Shown here: positions 11,046-21,800 of the stretch, piece after piece | How the letters are laid out: every line of letters starts with the position of its first letter | Position numbering within the stretch: position 1 is the first letter of the stretch | Assembly (NCBI GenBank): GCA_007922225.1 | Contig: ML679972.1 | Location: 38,043,121 to 38,107,120 of the forward strand | DNA length: 64,000 nt | Source: Emydura subglobosa | Taxonomy: Eukaryota > Chordata > Testudines > Chelidae | Direction of reading: 5' to 3' | Position numbers and translations under genes: made by a program | The notes under the pieces: generated by a model | Database searches by the model: none | What the model saw: only the letters and a program-made list of their open reading frames with translations | What the model was told of the DNA's origin: nothing

Positions 11046-11689
11046 GGGCCACGCCACTCTCCCTTGGAGTTCAGAAAACTCCTTTCTCCTTCAGGGCGTT
11101 GCAGGGTGACCTCATTGACTTTAGTGAAGCAATGCTGATTTACACCCCGCGAGGGCCCCTTCACTCCGACATGATGATGATTTACACCCGCTGGGGACTT
11201 GGCCCTTTGAGACCCTGGGCTTCGAGGCTCAGTACGGCCCCTGCCACTCCAAGGTGTGTTTGAAGATTAATATTAGGGAGCTGTTTTTATTCACTGAAAC
11301 AGACTGTGCCCTGCCTGGGCTCAATTGCCATCCCCCCACTGGAGTCAATGGGGCCAGATCCCCAGCCGGTGTGGCTCAGACCATGCCACTTTCCTCAGCT
11401 GAGGGGGTGGCCTGAGTTTCTTGTGGCCAAGATCTTGCATTGGAAGGGCCGGCTCCTTGCGCCCCTGAAGGGAGACATTGACCTGAACCGGCAGCTCCCC
11501 TGTACTTGCTCAGCAGTGCTCCTGTCGGAGGGCAAGGCCGGGCCGGTCATTTTGGACTCTGCTTCCTCCGGGGTGTGCGGAGAGCCACCCCGACTGCAAC
11601 AGGAGGAGAGGGGAGTTTGAAGGGTGAAATTCACCCCAGTGCAAAGGGAATCCCACTGGACTCCAGGCAAACAGCAGGCTGGTCCCAAA
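11046..11689. other. Gene-free; dispersed 'gtaaatc/gatcccc' units
   Basis: TGATTTACACCCCGCGAGGG (11130), a second TGATTTACACCCGC (11177) and CACTGGAGTCAATGGGGCC (11336) belong to the short dispersed family described in findings. Nothing else is seen. Confidence 0.4.
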
Positions 11690-11955
11690 GCTGGGAATAG
11701 AACCCCCCCAGCCTGAGTTATTGCACCTCGCTCCAGCCACTAGACCCCACTCCCTCCCCAGAACTGGGACTAGAACCCAAGAGTCCTGGCTCCCAATCAC
11801 TTACCTGTTACTAGACTCCGGGTCCTTCCAGAGCCGGTAAAGAAGCCAGGTGTCCTGAGCTTCGCTCAAACCACTAGCCAAATACTTTCTCCCAGAGCCA
11901 GGAATAGAAGGAAGGAGTCCTGATTCCCCGCCCCCGGCTTGACCCACGGGGCCTT
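11690..11955 (-). repeat. SINE heads in tandem (minus)
   Basis: GGAATAGAACCCCCCCAGCC, CTAGACCCCACTCCCTCCCC, ACCCAAGAGTCCTGGCTCCC and two more antisense heads. Confidence 0.7.
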
Positions 11956-12425
11956 AAATGCTAATATTTAATTAGCGCCCAGGGCTTTGGAAGTGGAGTG
12001 CAGTATCCCACAGGGATAGGAACGCAGTGTGGTCAGAAAACCATGTGTCTCCCCGCCCTCCAGCTTGCATTGCATTGCACTTTTCTGCTTGTTTTAGTTT
12101 TCCTGTTTGTAAAACCGTGTTTATATTAAAATATCAGCTCATTAAAATTCCCTTTTCCTGTTCGGTGATTTTTATTTTTATTATTTATTTTTAATTGGCT
12201 TCCTGCCTCATTCTGCCTTTTAAAAAAATTGTGTTTACACAAAGAAGCAAAGTGAGCAGAGTCTGCCTTTTACGTTTTCCAGTGTTTTAACCTTTGTCCA
12301 ATTATTATTTATTATGACTCATTATTAATGATGACTACATCACCATTAATAACATTTCGTTAGCTTTTCATTTTTGTTAGCGTTTTCCTGGTTCGTTGCG
12401 TCGCTTGTTTTGGGGGTTGCATTTC
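11956..12425. other. AT-rich gene-free segment
   Basis: Contains TTTATTTTTATTATTTATTT and TAATTAGCG stretches; no coding signal and no recognised repeat. Confidence 0.35.
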
Positions 12426-12605
12426 TTTGAGTTCCTGAAATAAATAGATGAATGGATAGATGGACAGACAGAGGTGTGTGCATGGAGACAGACAGCTAGG
12501 TTGATGGGTGTGTCTGGGGATGGATGGATGGATGGATAGAGAGAGATGAATGTGTATGGGGATAAGATAGATAGCTGGGAGTGCATGGGAATGGACGGAT
12601 AATTT
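12426..12605. repeat. GGAT/GATA microsatellite
   Basis: Degenerate GGATGGATGGATGGATAGAG array. Its reverse strand makes spurious Ser/Pro/His frames. Confidence 0.9.
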
Positions 12606-12699
12606 AAAGACATCTATTCGTGGCAATGCAAGATCACTGCTTGGGTAGTCTTTGCCTGACTCTTAGATGCAGGTTGTTGTGGAAGGCCTTATGCTGAGC

Positions 12700-12965
12700 C
12701 TGTGGGTCAGATCCTCAGCCAGTGTAAATCAGCAAAGCCTTCCATGAGAGCTGCACCCATTTGCACCAGTTGGGGATCTGGTCACATTGCCTTTAGGTAG
12801 TGTAGAGTTGAGTAAGCCATGTACTCCCAGTAGAAGAGGCAGAGAGATGGGGGTTTTCCTGTCGAGTGGTGATTCCACTGTTTCTCTGCGGGTGTAAATC
12901 AGGAGTCACTCCTGATTCCCCTCTCGCTTACCCCAGTGTAAATCAGGAGTCACTCCAGGGCTGAC
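12700..12965. repeat. Dispersed 'gtaaatcaggagtcactcc' units
   Basis: GTGTAAATCAGCAAAG (12722), GGGTGTAAATCAGGAGTCAC (12890) and AGTGTAAATCAGGAGTCACT (12936) occur at short spacing, partly in tandem. Confidence 0.6.
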
Positions 12966-13009
12966 ACACCGGTACAAACCTGGTGGAACTGAGCTGTGAA
13001 CAAAGCCCA

Positions 13010-13150
13010 CCGGCTTGTGCAGTCCCAGCTCTGCCTGCTTGGACAAGTCACCCATCTCTGTGCCTCAGTTTTCCCATCTGTCAAATGGGGAGAATGATCC
13101 TGATCCCCTTGGTAAAGTGCTTTGAGATCTATGGATAAGAGCTCAGGGTT
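13010..13150 (+). repeat. MIR-like SINE core
   Basis: TGGACAAGTCACCCATCTCT, CCTCAGTTTTCCCATCTGTC, AATGGGGAGAATGATCC and TAAAGTGCTTTGAGATCTAT. Confidence 0.85.
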
Positions 13151-13434
13151 ATCGCCACCATTGTGCCGCACAACCTTCCATCCCCAGGTCCCCACCCCCC
13201 CCACACTCCTTTCCCACCAAGAGATCAAAGCAGGGACCAGTTAAACAAGCACTGGGGCAGACACCTTCAAAGAGCAGGGATGGCCAGAGGCTGCCAGAGG
13301 CTGGTATTGTGCATCCTACCCCTCGGCAGCTCAGCAGAAAGATGCCATTGGTGACTGCATTCAGGGCATGTGGCTGAGTCTCCTACATTGAGTGCATCTG
13401 GATCCTTGCATGGGAACATCCTGAATGGCTCCTG

Positions 13435-13705
13435 CTCCTTTTAGTGGATTATTGTTAGCTAATGGCACCTAGAGGCCTCCACTGCACGGGCCCCAGCTCG
13501 GCTTGGGGGCTGGACGCCCAATGGGCCGGACACGGTGCAGACGCAGATCAAGACAATCCCTGGCCCAAAGAGCTCACAGTCGACACAGACAAAGGACAGG
13601 AGGGTAAACTGAGGCACTGAGCAGAGCAATGACTTGCCCAAGGTCATCCAGCAGCTCATGGGCAACCTGAGTCCCAGTCCACGCTATGTGCACAGGGCTC
13701 AGCTC
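13435..13705 (-). repeat. MIR-like/CORE SINE, nearly complete (minus)
   Basis: Tail GGATTATTGTTAGC and GGCACCTAGAGGCC; GACAATCCCTGGCCCAAAGA; core GGTAAACTGAGGCACTGAG and ACTTGCCCAAGGTCATCCAG. Confidence 0.8.
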
Positions 13706-14089
13706 TGCTCCTGCATGGCCTCTGTGCCAATTGCATCGGTGTCCCCCCAGCCCCCTGCGAGCTGAGTGCCCTGCCCTGAAAGTCATGGGAGGTGTACAGA
13801 GATCATTACGGGGCGGAGTGCCCAGCTGCGATGCCAGCCCCACAAGTCATTGAGTTTATGGGGCTCACAGCCTCGTTGGCAAGACCAGGAGGCGGTTGGG
13901 CTGCGTGTTCTCTTTGCAACACCTGGTTCGTTTGTTGTCTTTGGGCGGCTCTCGGCTCTGGGAATGCTGGCAGGCAGAGAGGCAGGAACCGAGCCGGGCA
14001 CTGGATGTACGCTTGGGGGAAGCGAGTCCCGTTCTATGCAGCCAGACCTGGGACGTCATGATCGGTCCCGAGCCAGAAGGAGCGGGGGG

Positions 14090-14183
14090 AAGGATGGCCT
14101 AGTGGTTAGGGAACCAGTTGGGCTACTCAGGGTCGATTCCCTTCTCTGTCACCCTCCTGTGTGACCTTGGCCCGGTCACTGAG
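14090..14183 (+). repeat. 5' half of a SINE interrupted by an LTR-like insert
   Basis: Head GGCCTAGTGGTTAGGGAACC and core start TGTGACCTTGGCCCGGTCAC stop at 14183. A matching 3' half (AAATAGGGATAATTCC, TAAAAGGCTGTGAGGCACTC) appears at about 14702-14805. Confidence 0.6.
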
Positions 14184-14598
14184 TGTCAGGATCCTGGGCA
14201 AAGGCAGGCATGCCTAGTGGCAGGAAGTTGGGAGCTGGGAACCAAAGCCAGGGGTCACCATTGGCGTCAAGGGCCGAGGGTCAATACCAGGTCAGCGTTG
14301 CGGGGCCCAGAAGCCGATCAGGACTCAGGCTCTAAGTCAGAGCCGAGGTCAATGTTGGGAACTCAGAAGTAGGGCGTTGCTAGCAGCTAAAGACCCACGT
14401 TATTACCTGGATGCTTCTGGCCCCTGGGGCTTATATAGGATCAAGGAACCAATCAGAGATTGCCAAGACAACTGTCAGTCGGATCACTCAAGGCGGGACT
14501 TCCTATGGCGTGCCGCCTCAGAGGGTGTGTGGCAGGGAACGGCCAGCTGGCAACGTGGGGTGTTGACTGCCTACGCTGAAGTCCCGCCAATCCTTACA
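14184..14598 (+). mobile_element. LTR-like insertion (candidate solo LTR, 415 bp)
   Basis: Begins TGTCAGGATCC and ends CCTTACA (TG...CA termini), contains a GGGGCTTATATAGG TATA-type box, and interrupts a SINE. Internal motifs with 'AGTCAGAGCCGAGGTCA' and 'GGTCAGCGTTG' are repeated, as in gypsy-type LTRs of reptiles. No clear target-site duplication. Strand is inferred from the TATA box. Confidence 0.45.
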
Positions 14599-14684
14599 TT
14601 TCGACCTGGATCCCTCAAAAGAGATCTTGGCCTTTCACCCCAGGGGGCTGATTCCCATGGGAGTTAGGTACCCAAATACCTTTG

Positions 14685-14815
14685 ATGATCTGGGCCCCTG
14701 AAATAGGGATAATTCCCTGAATTGGGCCACTGCTTGACTTTACAGGGGTGCTAGGGGGATAAACACTTTAAAAGGCTGTGAGGCACTCAGATATTGCAGT
14801 AATAGGGACACAGAA
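14685..14815 (+). repeat. 3' half of the interrupted SINE
   Basis: AAATAGGGATAATTCC, CTTTACAGGGGTGCTAGGGG, AAACACTTTAAAAGGCTGTG and GCACTCAGATATTGCAGTAA are the end of the MIR-like consensus. Confidence 0.65.
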
Positions 14816-14899
14816 GAACCCAAGATGTGTAGGTAGCTCAAAGAGCAGCCATGTAGGACTGGAGAGGTTGATGTCCTAGGAAGAGCTGAGTGTGTCTAT

Positions 14900-15191
14900 T
14901 GCGGTGTGTTGGAATTGAAGCTTGTCATTGTAGGAGTGGTTTTCCTGATCCTGCTGGCAAGCTAGAGGGTTTGTAGGGAAACATGAGATCAGATTCAATC
15001 TGCAAAGAGCCACTTAGAGCAAGGTGAGGTGAATTAAGCTCCTCTAACTTATCGAGCAGCCTGCTTTGTCTCTCTCTGTTTCGAGTTTCTTGCGTGTTAA
15101 GGTTCTGGATTCTGAGAAATAAAGTCATGTTAAGCTGCAATCTTCCCGCAAGCGTGTTGCGTGTTTTTATCTAACTTCTCTGTGTCTAACA
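14900..15191 (+). mobile_element. Candidate solo LTR (292 bp)
   Basis: TG start at 14900 and CTAACA end at 15191, with GAGAAATAAAGTCATG (poly-A signal at about 15117) about 70 nt before the end, as in an R-U5. Flanks TCTAT and TCTAG match at 4 of 5 bases, a possible target duplication. No internal region. The type is not recognised. Confidence 0.5.
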
Positions 15192-15269
15192 TCTAGCTTC
15201 CATGGTGGCTAAGTGGAGCTGTGTCTCCACCCACAGGGGCTTCACCAGCTATTTACGGTGCTCTGAAAT

Positions 15270-15430
15270 TAGAGTTCGGTGACATTTTTCATGCAAATCT
15301 TTTTTTTTTCGTTTGCTGAAAAATATAGATTTGGGTTCATTGAAACAACTGGCAAAGTCAGCATGGTTTTGGCACATTGTTTTGGTAAAAAATTGGCGTA
15401 AAAACTTTTTGATTTTTCATTTTGGAGAGT
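15270..15430. repeat. AT-rich degenerate repeat
   Basis: GACATTTTTCATGCAAATC and TTTTTGATTTTTCATTTTGG, the same type as the other AT islands. Confidence 0.4.
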
Positions 15431-15514
15431 ACGAGGGAATCGGGCATCAGGGCTTTTCAGTTTGGGTACTGCCGTGCGGGAACCTCAGAGAAAGCTCAGG
15501 TCAGGTAGAAACTG

Positions 15515-15710
15515 TGAATGGATGGATGCTGTGGACAGAAGATGGATGACACTGTGGATAAAAGGAAGGAGGGATGGATTCTGGATAAAAGGAAGGAGGG
15601 ATGGATGGACGCTGGATAAAAGAATGGATACTATGGATGGAAGGATGGCTGGACACTGGATGGACAGAAAGAAGGAGGAATGGATGGTTGGACATAGATA
15701 GATGGACTTG
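15515..15710. repeat. GGAT-based minisatellite
   Basis: Imperfect ~32-40-bp units of GGATAAAAGGAAGGAGGGAT within a GGATGGA background. Confidence 0.85.
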
Positions 15711-16239
15711 AGGTCATCCCAGACCCCTTGTTCCTCCTGTAGACGTCACTGGGCCTCTGTTGACCCAACAAGCCAGTTGCTGAGGCTGCTGGAGAAAGTG
15801 GGGAACGTCACCTAGGAAACGAGGACCACTACCAAGGCAACAGCGGAGAAGCCCCTTTGATAGCTGGGATAACACCCTCCAACCCCCCTGCTCTCCGTGG
15901 CCTCCTTCCCCTCATTTGTTTTCCCTGGCTGTTGAATTTGCACCCATTCAGAGCCAATCAGATAACAGGCAGTGGGTGAGGAGGGATTGGAGCGTTGAGA
16001 ATAAATAACTGGGATCCAATTGGCTGTTGTTCATCCAGTCAGTGACTGGAAAGACACCAAGAGGCCAATCAGGCATCAGCAATAAGGTGAAATTCCTCCG
16101 CCCCCCCAGGCCTCACTGTGGCTGAATTCCTGGGGTCCGAGCCGATAATTCCCTGCCACAGCTTTACAGTGAATGCGGCTGGCAAATGAGCAAAGCCTCC
16201 ATCCCGCTGACTTTTGGTTGGACACCTCTTACGCCAACT
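15711..16239. other. Gene-free; repeated 'CCAATCAG' motifs
   Basis: GAGCCAATCAGATAACAGGC (15952), ATCCAATTGGCTGTTG (16014) and GAGGCCAATCAGGCATCAGC (16060) place several CCAAT-type sites within 120 bp, between two repeats. No promoter-like downstream exon is seen. Confidence 0.3.
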
Positions 16240-16460
16240 CAGTTCTGCTTTTCATTATTAGGTGTATTACGGTAGCACCTAGAAGTCCTGACCTGGATCG
16301 GGGCCCTGGGCCCCAACCAAGAGCCAGTCCCTGCCCCAATGAGCTTCTAATCTAGCTCAATAGGGACCTATTTATCCTAATTTTATGGAGCAGGCACTGA
16401 GGCAGAGAGATGCTAAGCGGTGCAAGGCTGGCTTTGAGGTCTCTGCCACAGTTTCTCTGC
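16240..16460 (-). repeat. MIR-like/CORE SINE (minus)
   Basis: ATTATTAGGTGTATTACGGT, AGCCAGTCCCTGCCCC, GAGCTTCTAATCTAGC and CACTGAGGCAGAGAG. Confidence 0.8.
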
Positions 16461-16929
16461 GGGAGTCATGGCCTTGCTGTCTGACTCAGTTTCCTCACCT
16501 GTAAAACCACCCATGTTTCAACTGCCAGCTCTTCAGGGCCAGGGACTGGCGCGCGCCACATGTCTGTACAGTGCCCATCAAACACTTTCTTCTTGGTGCC
16601 ATGAATCATAGCTAGTGCTGTCGGCCAAGCTGTAAAAAGCCTGTTACTTAACAGTGACGGTTGAGGCTGCTAGTCCTGCTAAGGGTGCCTCGCTGGCCTT
16701 ATTTTCCCTTTAATAAACAAAAAAGGTAGGAAATGCCTTGCAAAAAACTTCCTTAAAAGAACAGGATTTAGGCTGCAACACCCGGCGCTCGCAATGCCAG
16801 CTTCACAGTGGCAAGCTGACCACGGTCCCTTGGCGCATTCGCCCTGGAATATCACCGTCAGTTTCCCGAGTGCTTTCATTTTCCTCTTGACAGGTGCGGC
16901 ACAGACTTGAACAGGCAGGCGCAAAGTCG

Positions 16930-17140
16930 GCATTTCTTATCTTTTTCCAAGGCCTCGACTTTGCAACCTAAATAACGCTCTTTTAACGACGGTGGCTTTT
17001 CTCCTTTTATTTATTTTCTCCTATTTATTTATTCCTCTGAGTCATATAATGATGCTTCTGAAAAACTCTGCCTGCTTGATGCTCTGCCGTGGAGATTATG
17101 AAGGAGCCGCAAGCTGACCTGAACTGTGATTGTCTAAGAA
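16930..17140. promoter_or_regulatory. Possible conserved noncoding element
   Basis: Repeat-free, AT-moderate sequence with GAGTCATATAATGATGC (AP-1/POU-like), TTTATTTATTTTCTCC and GAACTGTGATTGTC. Its look is typical of vertebrate conserved noncoding DNA, but conservation cannot be measured here. Confidence 0.2.
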
Positions 17141-17540
17141 CTGATATTAGTTGCTCAGACTGGCTATTTTCGAATTAAGGATAATTACACGGCAGCATTG
17201 AAGTTGGGGGGGTGGGGAGGAGCTGCACCTTTTCTTAACGCTTGACTTCTCTGCGCTGCACTTGATCAGACTGCAGCTACTCTCGAGGGAGAAGCAGGGA
17301 TCTGGCCCCATTGACTCATTTACCCCGTTCAATGCCTTTTGCAAGGCAGGCAGCAGCCCTGCTGTGAAATGAGCACCAGACATCAACTCTTCACCCCAAA
17401 CAAACCCAGCAGCCGCTGGGGTAGCAACAAGCGCCACACGATGCCAGCCCGGGCTGGATTTGAACCAGCACCCCGGAGGGCCGGCCCCTGAGCCACAGCA
17501 GATGCTATTGGAGGGGGGCAGCTTCAAGCCACGCAGCCTC

Positions 17541-17565
17541 CTTTCCTTTCCTTTCCTTTCCTTCC
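17541..17565. repeat. (TTTCC)n microsatellite
   Basis: CTTTCCTTTCCTTTCCTTTC, about five units, within the segment 17141-17860, which otherwise shows nothing. Confidence 0.9.
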
Positions 17566-17859
17566 CCCCTTCGCATCCAGCCACCCTCGTGCCCGTGGAG
17601 CCAAGGAGGGGGGCTGCGTACGCACACAGTTCTAGTGAATTAGCCTCCCCGTTCCAGCTGTTCCTTTCGGGCACGGCTTAATTAACCCATATGTCATCCT
17701 CCTCAGGCTGCTCCCAATTAGGTTAGCAGAGGCAGTGAGATGTTGGCTGTCTTCTGGAGCGGGCGCAGGCGGGGTAAGGGGGAGCGATCGGAGTGGGAGG
17801 AGGGGAGAAGATCATGCCATTTATTTATTTCAGGACGTATTTATATTCCCATTATCCAG

Positions 17860-18150
17860 GCAGGCCGGCGTGACGGCGGGTAGGGAAGTGAGAAAACCCA
17901 GCGTGCTTTCTGGGCTAATCGCTCTTGTGGGGACGCGCGCACGCACGGCCTGGAGCGGCCCCCGGGCCAAACGCCGCTGCGGCTTTCCACACGCATCCCA
18001 GCGAGCTTTCCGGTGGTCCCCACGCACACGCCCGTGCTCTGCCACGTGCCTTCTGGTACACTGATGCCGGACGAGGCAGCCGATCTCCTGCGTGACTTCC
18101 CGCTTGGGAGGAATCTTTCAACGCCGGGGAGGGCGGGCAGGCGGCCAGGA
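17860..18150. promoter_or_regulatory. CpG-rich segment, possible promoter-type island
   Basis: Dense CpG (GGGGACGCGCGCACGCACGG, AAACGCCGCTGCGG, AACGCCGGGGAGGGCGGGC) over about 290 bp without a TATA box. It lies upstream of LRFN1 on the correct side and could hold its first exon; no donor is obvious. Inference only. Confidence 0.3.
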
Positions 18151-18664
18151 GATGGGTCCCGGAGCCCCACTGCGCCTTTGAACAAAATCTCCCCCCCTCG
18201 TTCAAGCAGCAGGGCTGATGGAGCGTGATAAATTCACGAGCAGGAGTAGCAGGAGGGGGTGCAGGGACTAGAAGCTGGTCCTGACTCCGTACCCCCTTGG
18301 AAGGCTGGACTGACAGCTTCCCTTGGGGGTTTGACCAGCCCTAGTTAAGCCAGAAAACAAGATGGACTCCCCAGCCAGCCCGTCAGCGCGCTCCTGGACG
18401 CCGACCCCCCGCTTCCACTTTGAGCCCCCGGGGGGGAACCATGTGCTGGCTCCATGAATGGTCGGGAGCTGCCAAACTGGGGGGATGGGCTTGGGAGGGG
18501 GAGTCCTGGGGGAGTTCAGCCTGCCTCTCCCCACCCCTTACTCTCCCCACAGTTGCTTTGGTGAGTCCCATGCGTTCCTAGCACTGCGTGTGCTGCTGCT
18601 TTGGTGTCGTTGCCAGCCTGGCTTTAGACCGTTTCTGTTCTGTTATTAGCTTGTCAATTATTAT

Positions 18665-18860
18665 TTGGTTAGGGGGGCTTAATGGACGGAGCACTGAACT
18701 GGGACTCGGGTGACCTGGGTTCAAATCCTGGTCCTGCTACTGGTATGTCGTCATGGCCCCCGGCCCAGGCCTCAGTTTCCCCCTTCTGATAACGACACTT
18801 ACCTCCTTGGCAAAGATCTGAGATCTACGGATTCTGAGGGATTCTGAGAGAAGAGAAATG
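18665..18860 (+). repeat. MIR-like SINE
   Basis: Head GGGGGGCTTAATGGACGGAG, GACTCGGGTGACCTGGGTTC, core GGCCTCAGTTTCCCCCTTCT and GCAAAGATCTGAGATCTACG. Confidence 0.8.
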
Positions 18861-20084
18861 GGGATTTGTGGTAGCTTCTCACTCAGCTAAACGTAAGTGG
18901 AACTTGCTGCACCAAAGAAAAGGCACTTTCTTGGCCCGAGGGTTTTCTTCCTGCCACATTTCAGAGGTCTGCTGCGGAGGATGAGAGCTTACGGGCTTCT
19001 CAGAGAAAAGGTCACAGGCATCCTTTAGAATGGAAAAATTAGGCAACCGAAATACAGGGGTCACTGGTTATTCTAGGGGGGGGGGCTGGCAAAGAGTGAA
19101 ATAACGAGGGCGTGATTGCTGGGCGAACGGGTGTGATGACAGGTGAATTCGGCGGCGGGAACGTTTTTCTCCCAGGGCCAGCGGGTGTAAATCTGTCTGG
19201 AGTTCAGCGCGGGAGCAGCAGGGGCTGCGATGCTGTGGCGAGGGGGGAGAGGGACTGGGAAGCCGCAGAAAGGTTGCCTGGCTGGAGGCCCGGTGGAAGG
19301 ATGGGTAGATCGGAACCTGGGCGTGACGGGTGAAGTGCCGGATTTCGCATGACCCCAGAACACGGGGCGTCTCCCCCGCTCGCTGCAGCGGCCGTGATTC
19401 AGAGGGGAGAGCGCCCCCTACGGCGCCCCCCTGATTCCTGCAGCATGGCGCCTCCTAGCCATGCATGCTGCTGTCTCCCTAGCCAGGGTCGTGCAGGGTC
19501 ATCAGGCTTGGGAGCCAGTCTGTCTCCCTTCCCCCAGTCTGGCCACCTGGGCTGGCTGGCTGTGGGGGCGGCGTTATTAGCAGGCCGTGCACGGCGCTGG
19601 GGGGGCGCTGCTCCGGCAGCTGGCGGCTCTGTTTGTCGACAAGCAATCTCACTTTTATCAAGCGCTGATTTCGAGTCAGAGCATGTCAGACGGCGCCAGA
19701 GCCTGCTGCGCTATTCCCGGCACGTCCGTCGCCTCCCCCCACCCCACCCCAGCACTTGGAAAGAGCGGGGAAAGGAATAGGAGGCAGCGGGGGGCAGGGC
19801 TCAAGGGATCCTCACCCAGGGCTGAGATTTTGTCCCTGAATGCTGGCAGCTCTGGGCCCCCCATCGCAGCAGGAGACAGAGCCCCTTGTCCCGGAGGGAT
19901 GGAGGGGGGAGGGAGGGGCTGTAACGGTGCCGGGTGCAAGGAGCAGGAGAGGAGAGGATAGTGAGTAGGGGTGATGGGGAGAGGCGGAGGCAAAGGCAAA
20001 GGGGTGAGGGAAGGGAAGAGGGGAGAAGGAGGAAGGGGGAGGAGAGAAATGGCAGCCACATCAGAGGCTGGGGGGGGGGGGGGG
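18861..20084. other. GC-rich gene-free segment up to the gap
   Basis: Contains one CTCF-like repeat unit (19400-19470) and purine-rich GGAGGGGGGAGGGAGGGG tracts. No coding exon is recognised. Several overlapping frames are composition artefacts. Confidence 0.4.
19400..19475 (-). repeat. CTCF-motif dispersed repeat, partial
   Basis: GGAGAGCGCCCCCTACGGCG, then CTGATTCCTGCAGCATGGCG, matching the units at 24.1 kb. Confidence 0.55.
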
Positions 20085-20184
20085 NNNNNNNNNNNNNNNN
20101 NNNNNNNNNNNNNNNNNNNNNNNNNNNNNNNNNNNNNNNNNNNNNNNNNNNNNNNNNNNNNNNNNNNNNNNNNNNNNNNNNNNN
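20085..20184. other. Assembly gap (exactly 100 N) inside a poly-G run
   Basis: Fourteen or more G before and twelve G after the Ns. The round size suggests a placeholder length. The true sequence is probably a long G-tract or GC-rich repeat that stopped sequencing. Confidence 0.98.
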
Positions 20185-20734
20185 GGGGGGGGGGGGCTGG
20201 GCCTGGGGACGGGGAAGGGGAGCTGCGGGATGGGGGGTCGCGCTCTGCTGCCTGGCGCCCGGCCTGTTTCGTGGGGTCGCCGAGGCCCTCTCCCCGGCAG
20301 CAGGAGAGTGGGGACCCTGAAGAGCCCCGCGGGCCGCACGAGGTGGAGGGAGGGGTCCCACTCTCAGAACGGGGCCCAGGCAAGGTCAGGCAAAGGGGTC
20401 TGACATCAGAAGTGGGGCACTGGGGGGGCCCTTGTCTAGAAAAGGGCTGGTAGCACAGCCGGAATTTCTTATGGCAGCCGCATCCGTCCGTCTGTCCCCG
20501 TAGACACCCCTCTGTCTGTCTAGCCCCATAGACACGCTGAATCCGTTTCTGAGGGTTGTGGTGGGATTGGGGGGATGACGCTCGCCGTGGGGTCCCGGGC
20601 AGAGTGCGGGAGCGGAGGGCTGGCCTGGGGTGTTGTTGGCTCGCTCATGAACCTGGCTAATCAGTCCCTCGAGGGAAGAGCTGTCCCTCTGCAGGGGCGC
20701 ATGTGGGGGTGATCCTAGCGGGGGCACTGGGCTG

Positions 20735-20975
20735 TTAAAACAGGATCCCCGGGTGCCTGGTTCTATTCCCAGCACTGGGAGGGGAGTGGGGTTTAGTGGT
20801 TAGAGTGGGGGGGGGGTTAGGAGTCAGGACTCCTGGGTTGTATCCCCAGCTTCGCCACCAATGTGCTGCATGATCTGGGATGCATCATTCCCTCTTTCTC
20901 TGTGCCTCAGTTTCCTCCTCTGCAGAAGGGAGATAATGCCTGGTCAGGGAGACCTGGGGGGTGATTTCTCTTTCC
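20735..20975 (+). repeat. SINE heads plus MIR core
   Basis: GGTTCTATTCCCAGCACTGG, GGTTTAGTGGTTAGAGTGG, a second head, CATGATCTGGGATGCATC and GCCTCAGTTTCCTCCTCTGC. Confidence 0.8.
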
Positions 20976-21559
20976 CAGCCCTGGCAGGACAGGACACGGC
21001 AGCAGCGCTGCGCTGTACGATGAGCTGAAGCCGATCGGCTCTGATGGCGGACGTGTTCGCAGCCTGACACCCGCGATGGAGGCCGGCAGCTGGCTTGTGG
21101 GCCCCAGGGCCTCCAGCAGGCCCCATCCCAGAGTGACCCTGGGATCATCCCAGGCCTGTCCTGGCCCCTCTGCTGCTTCCCTTCCAGCCTGTTCCTGCTG
21201 GGTAACGCTGCTGTCGCCATGCAGCAGAAGGGGGCGCTGGTTCCCCAGACCAGTCACACTTTGCTCACTCCCTTCCTCTCCCCTTCCTCCCTCAAGACCA
21301 GCTAGTCCTGCCTTCCCAGTCCCTCCTGTTTTGCCGGTGCCCCCTGACCATCCCCACAAAGCCAGCTGCCCCCCAACCCCAGCGGCCGTCCCCCTCCAGG
21401 CCCCACTCTTATCCTTTGGCAGGGCGAACAAAGGGGCTCTGGGGTGGGGGGGGTGAAGCCGAGACATCCCTGCGCTGACCCCAGCAGCACCCGGGCGGGC
21501 TGGGGAGGGCAGGGTTGAGGCCTGGCTTTGACCCCCCCCCCCCCCGGCCGGTTCCATGC

Positions 21560-21800
21560 TAAGAGGAGTCGGATCAGGAGTTTCTAATTGCGGTGAGAGC
21601 GAGCGAAGGAGCGAAATGGTGATAATAGGAGGGAAAAGCAACCCACTTTCTCCCCCTCCCTCTGCGATCGCGTTGCCTTATCGCTGAAATTGAATAAAAG
21701 ATGCATTAGCCGCATCGGCTTGACCGAGAGCCTTGGAGCCGCCGTCTCCGGCGGGGAGGGAGCTGGGAAGCTAAATGCGGATTATGATATTAAATCCACC
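21560..21800. promoter_or_regulatory. Possible conserved noncoding element
   Basis: Repeat-free, with TTTCTAATTGCGG, AAATTGAATAAAAGATGCAT, AAATGCGGATTATGATATTA and GATAAGG (homeodomain- and GATA-type words) in a GC-rich neighbourhood. Conservation untested. Confidence 0.22.

Noticed and set aside
20907..21641. 244-codon minus-strand ORF
   Set aside because: Runs antisense through a MIR-like SINE and C-rich tracts; no recognisable domain.
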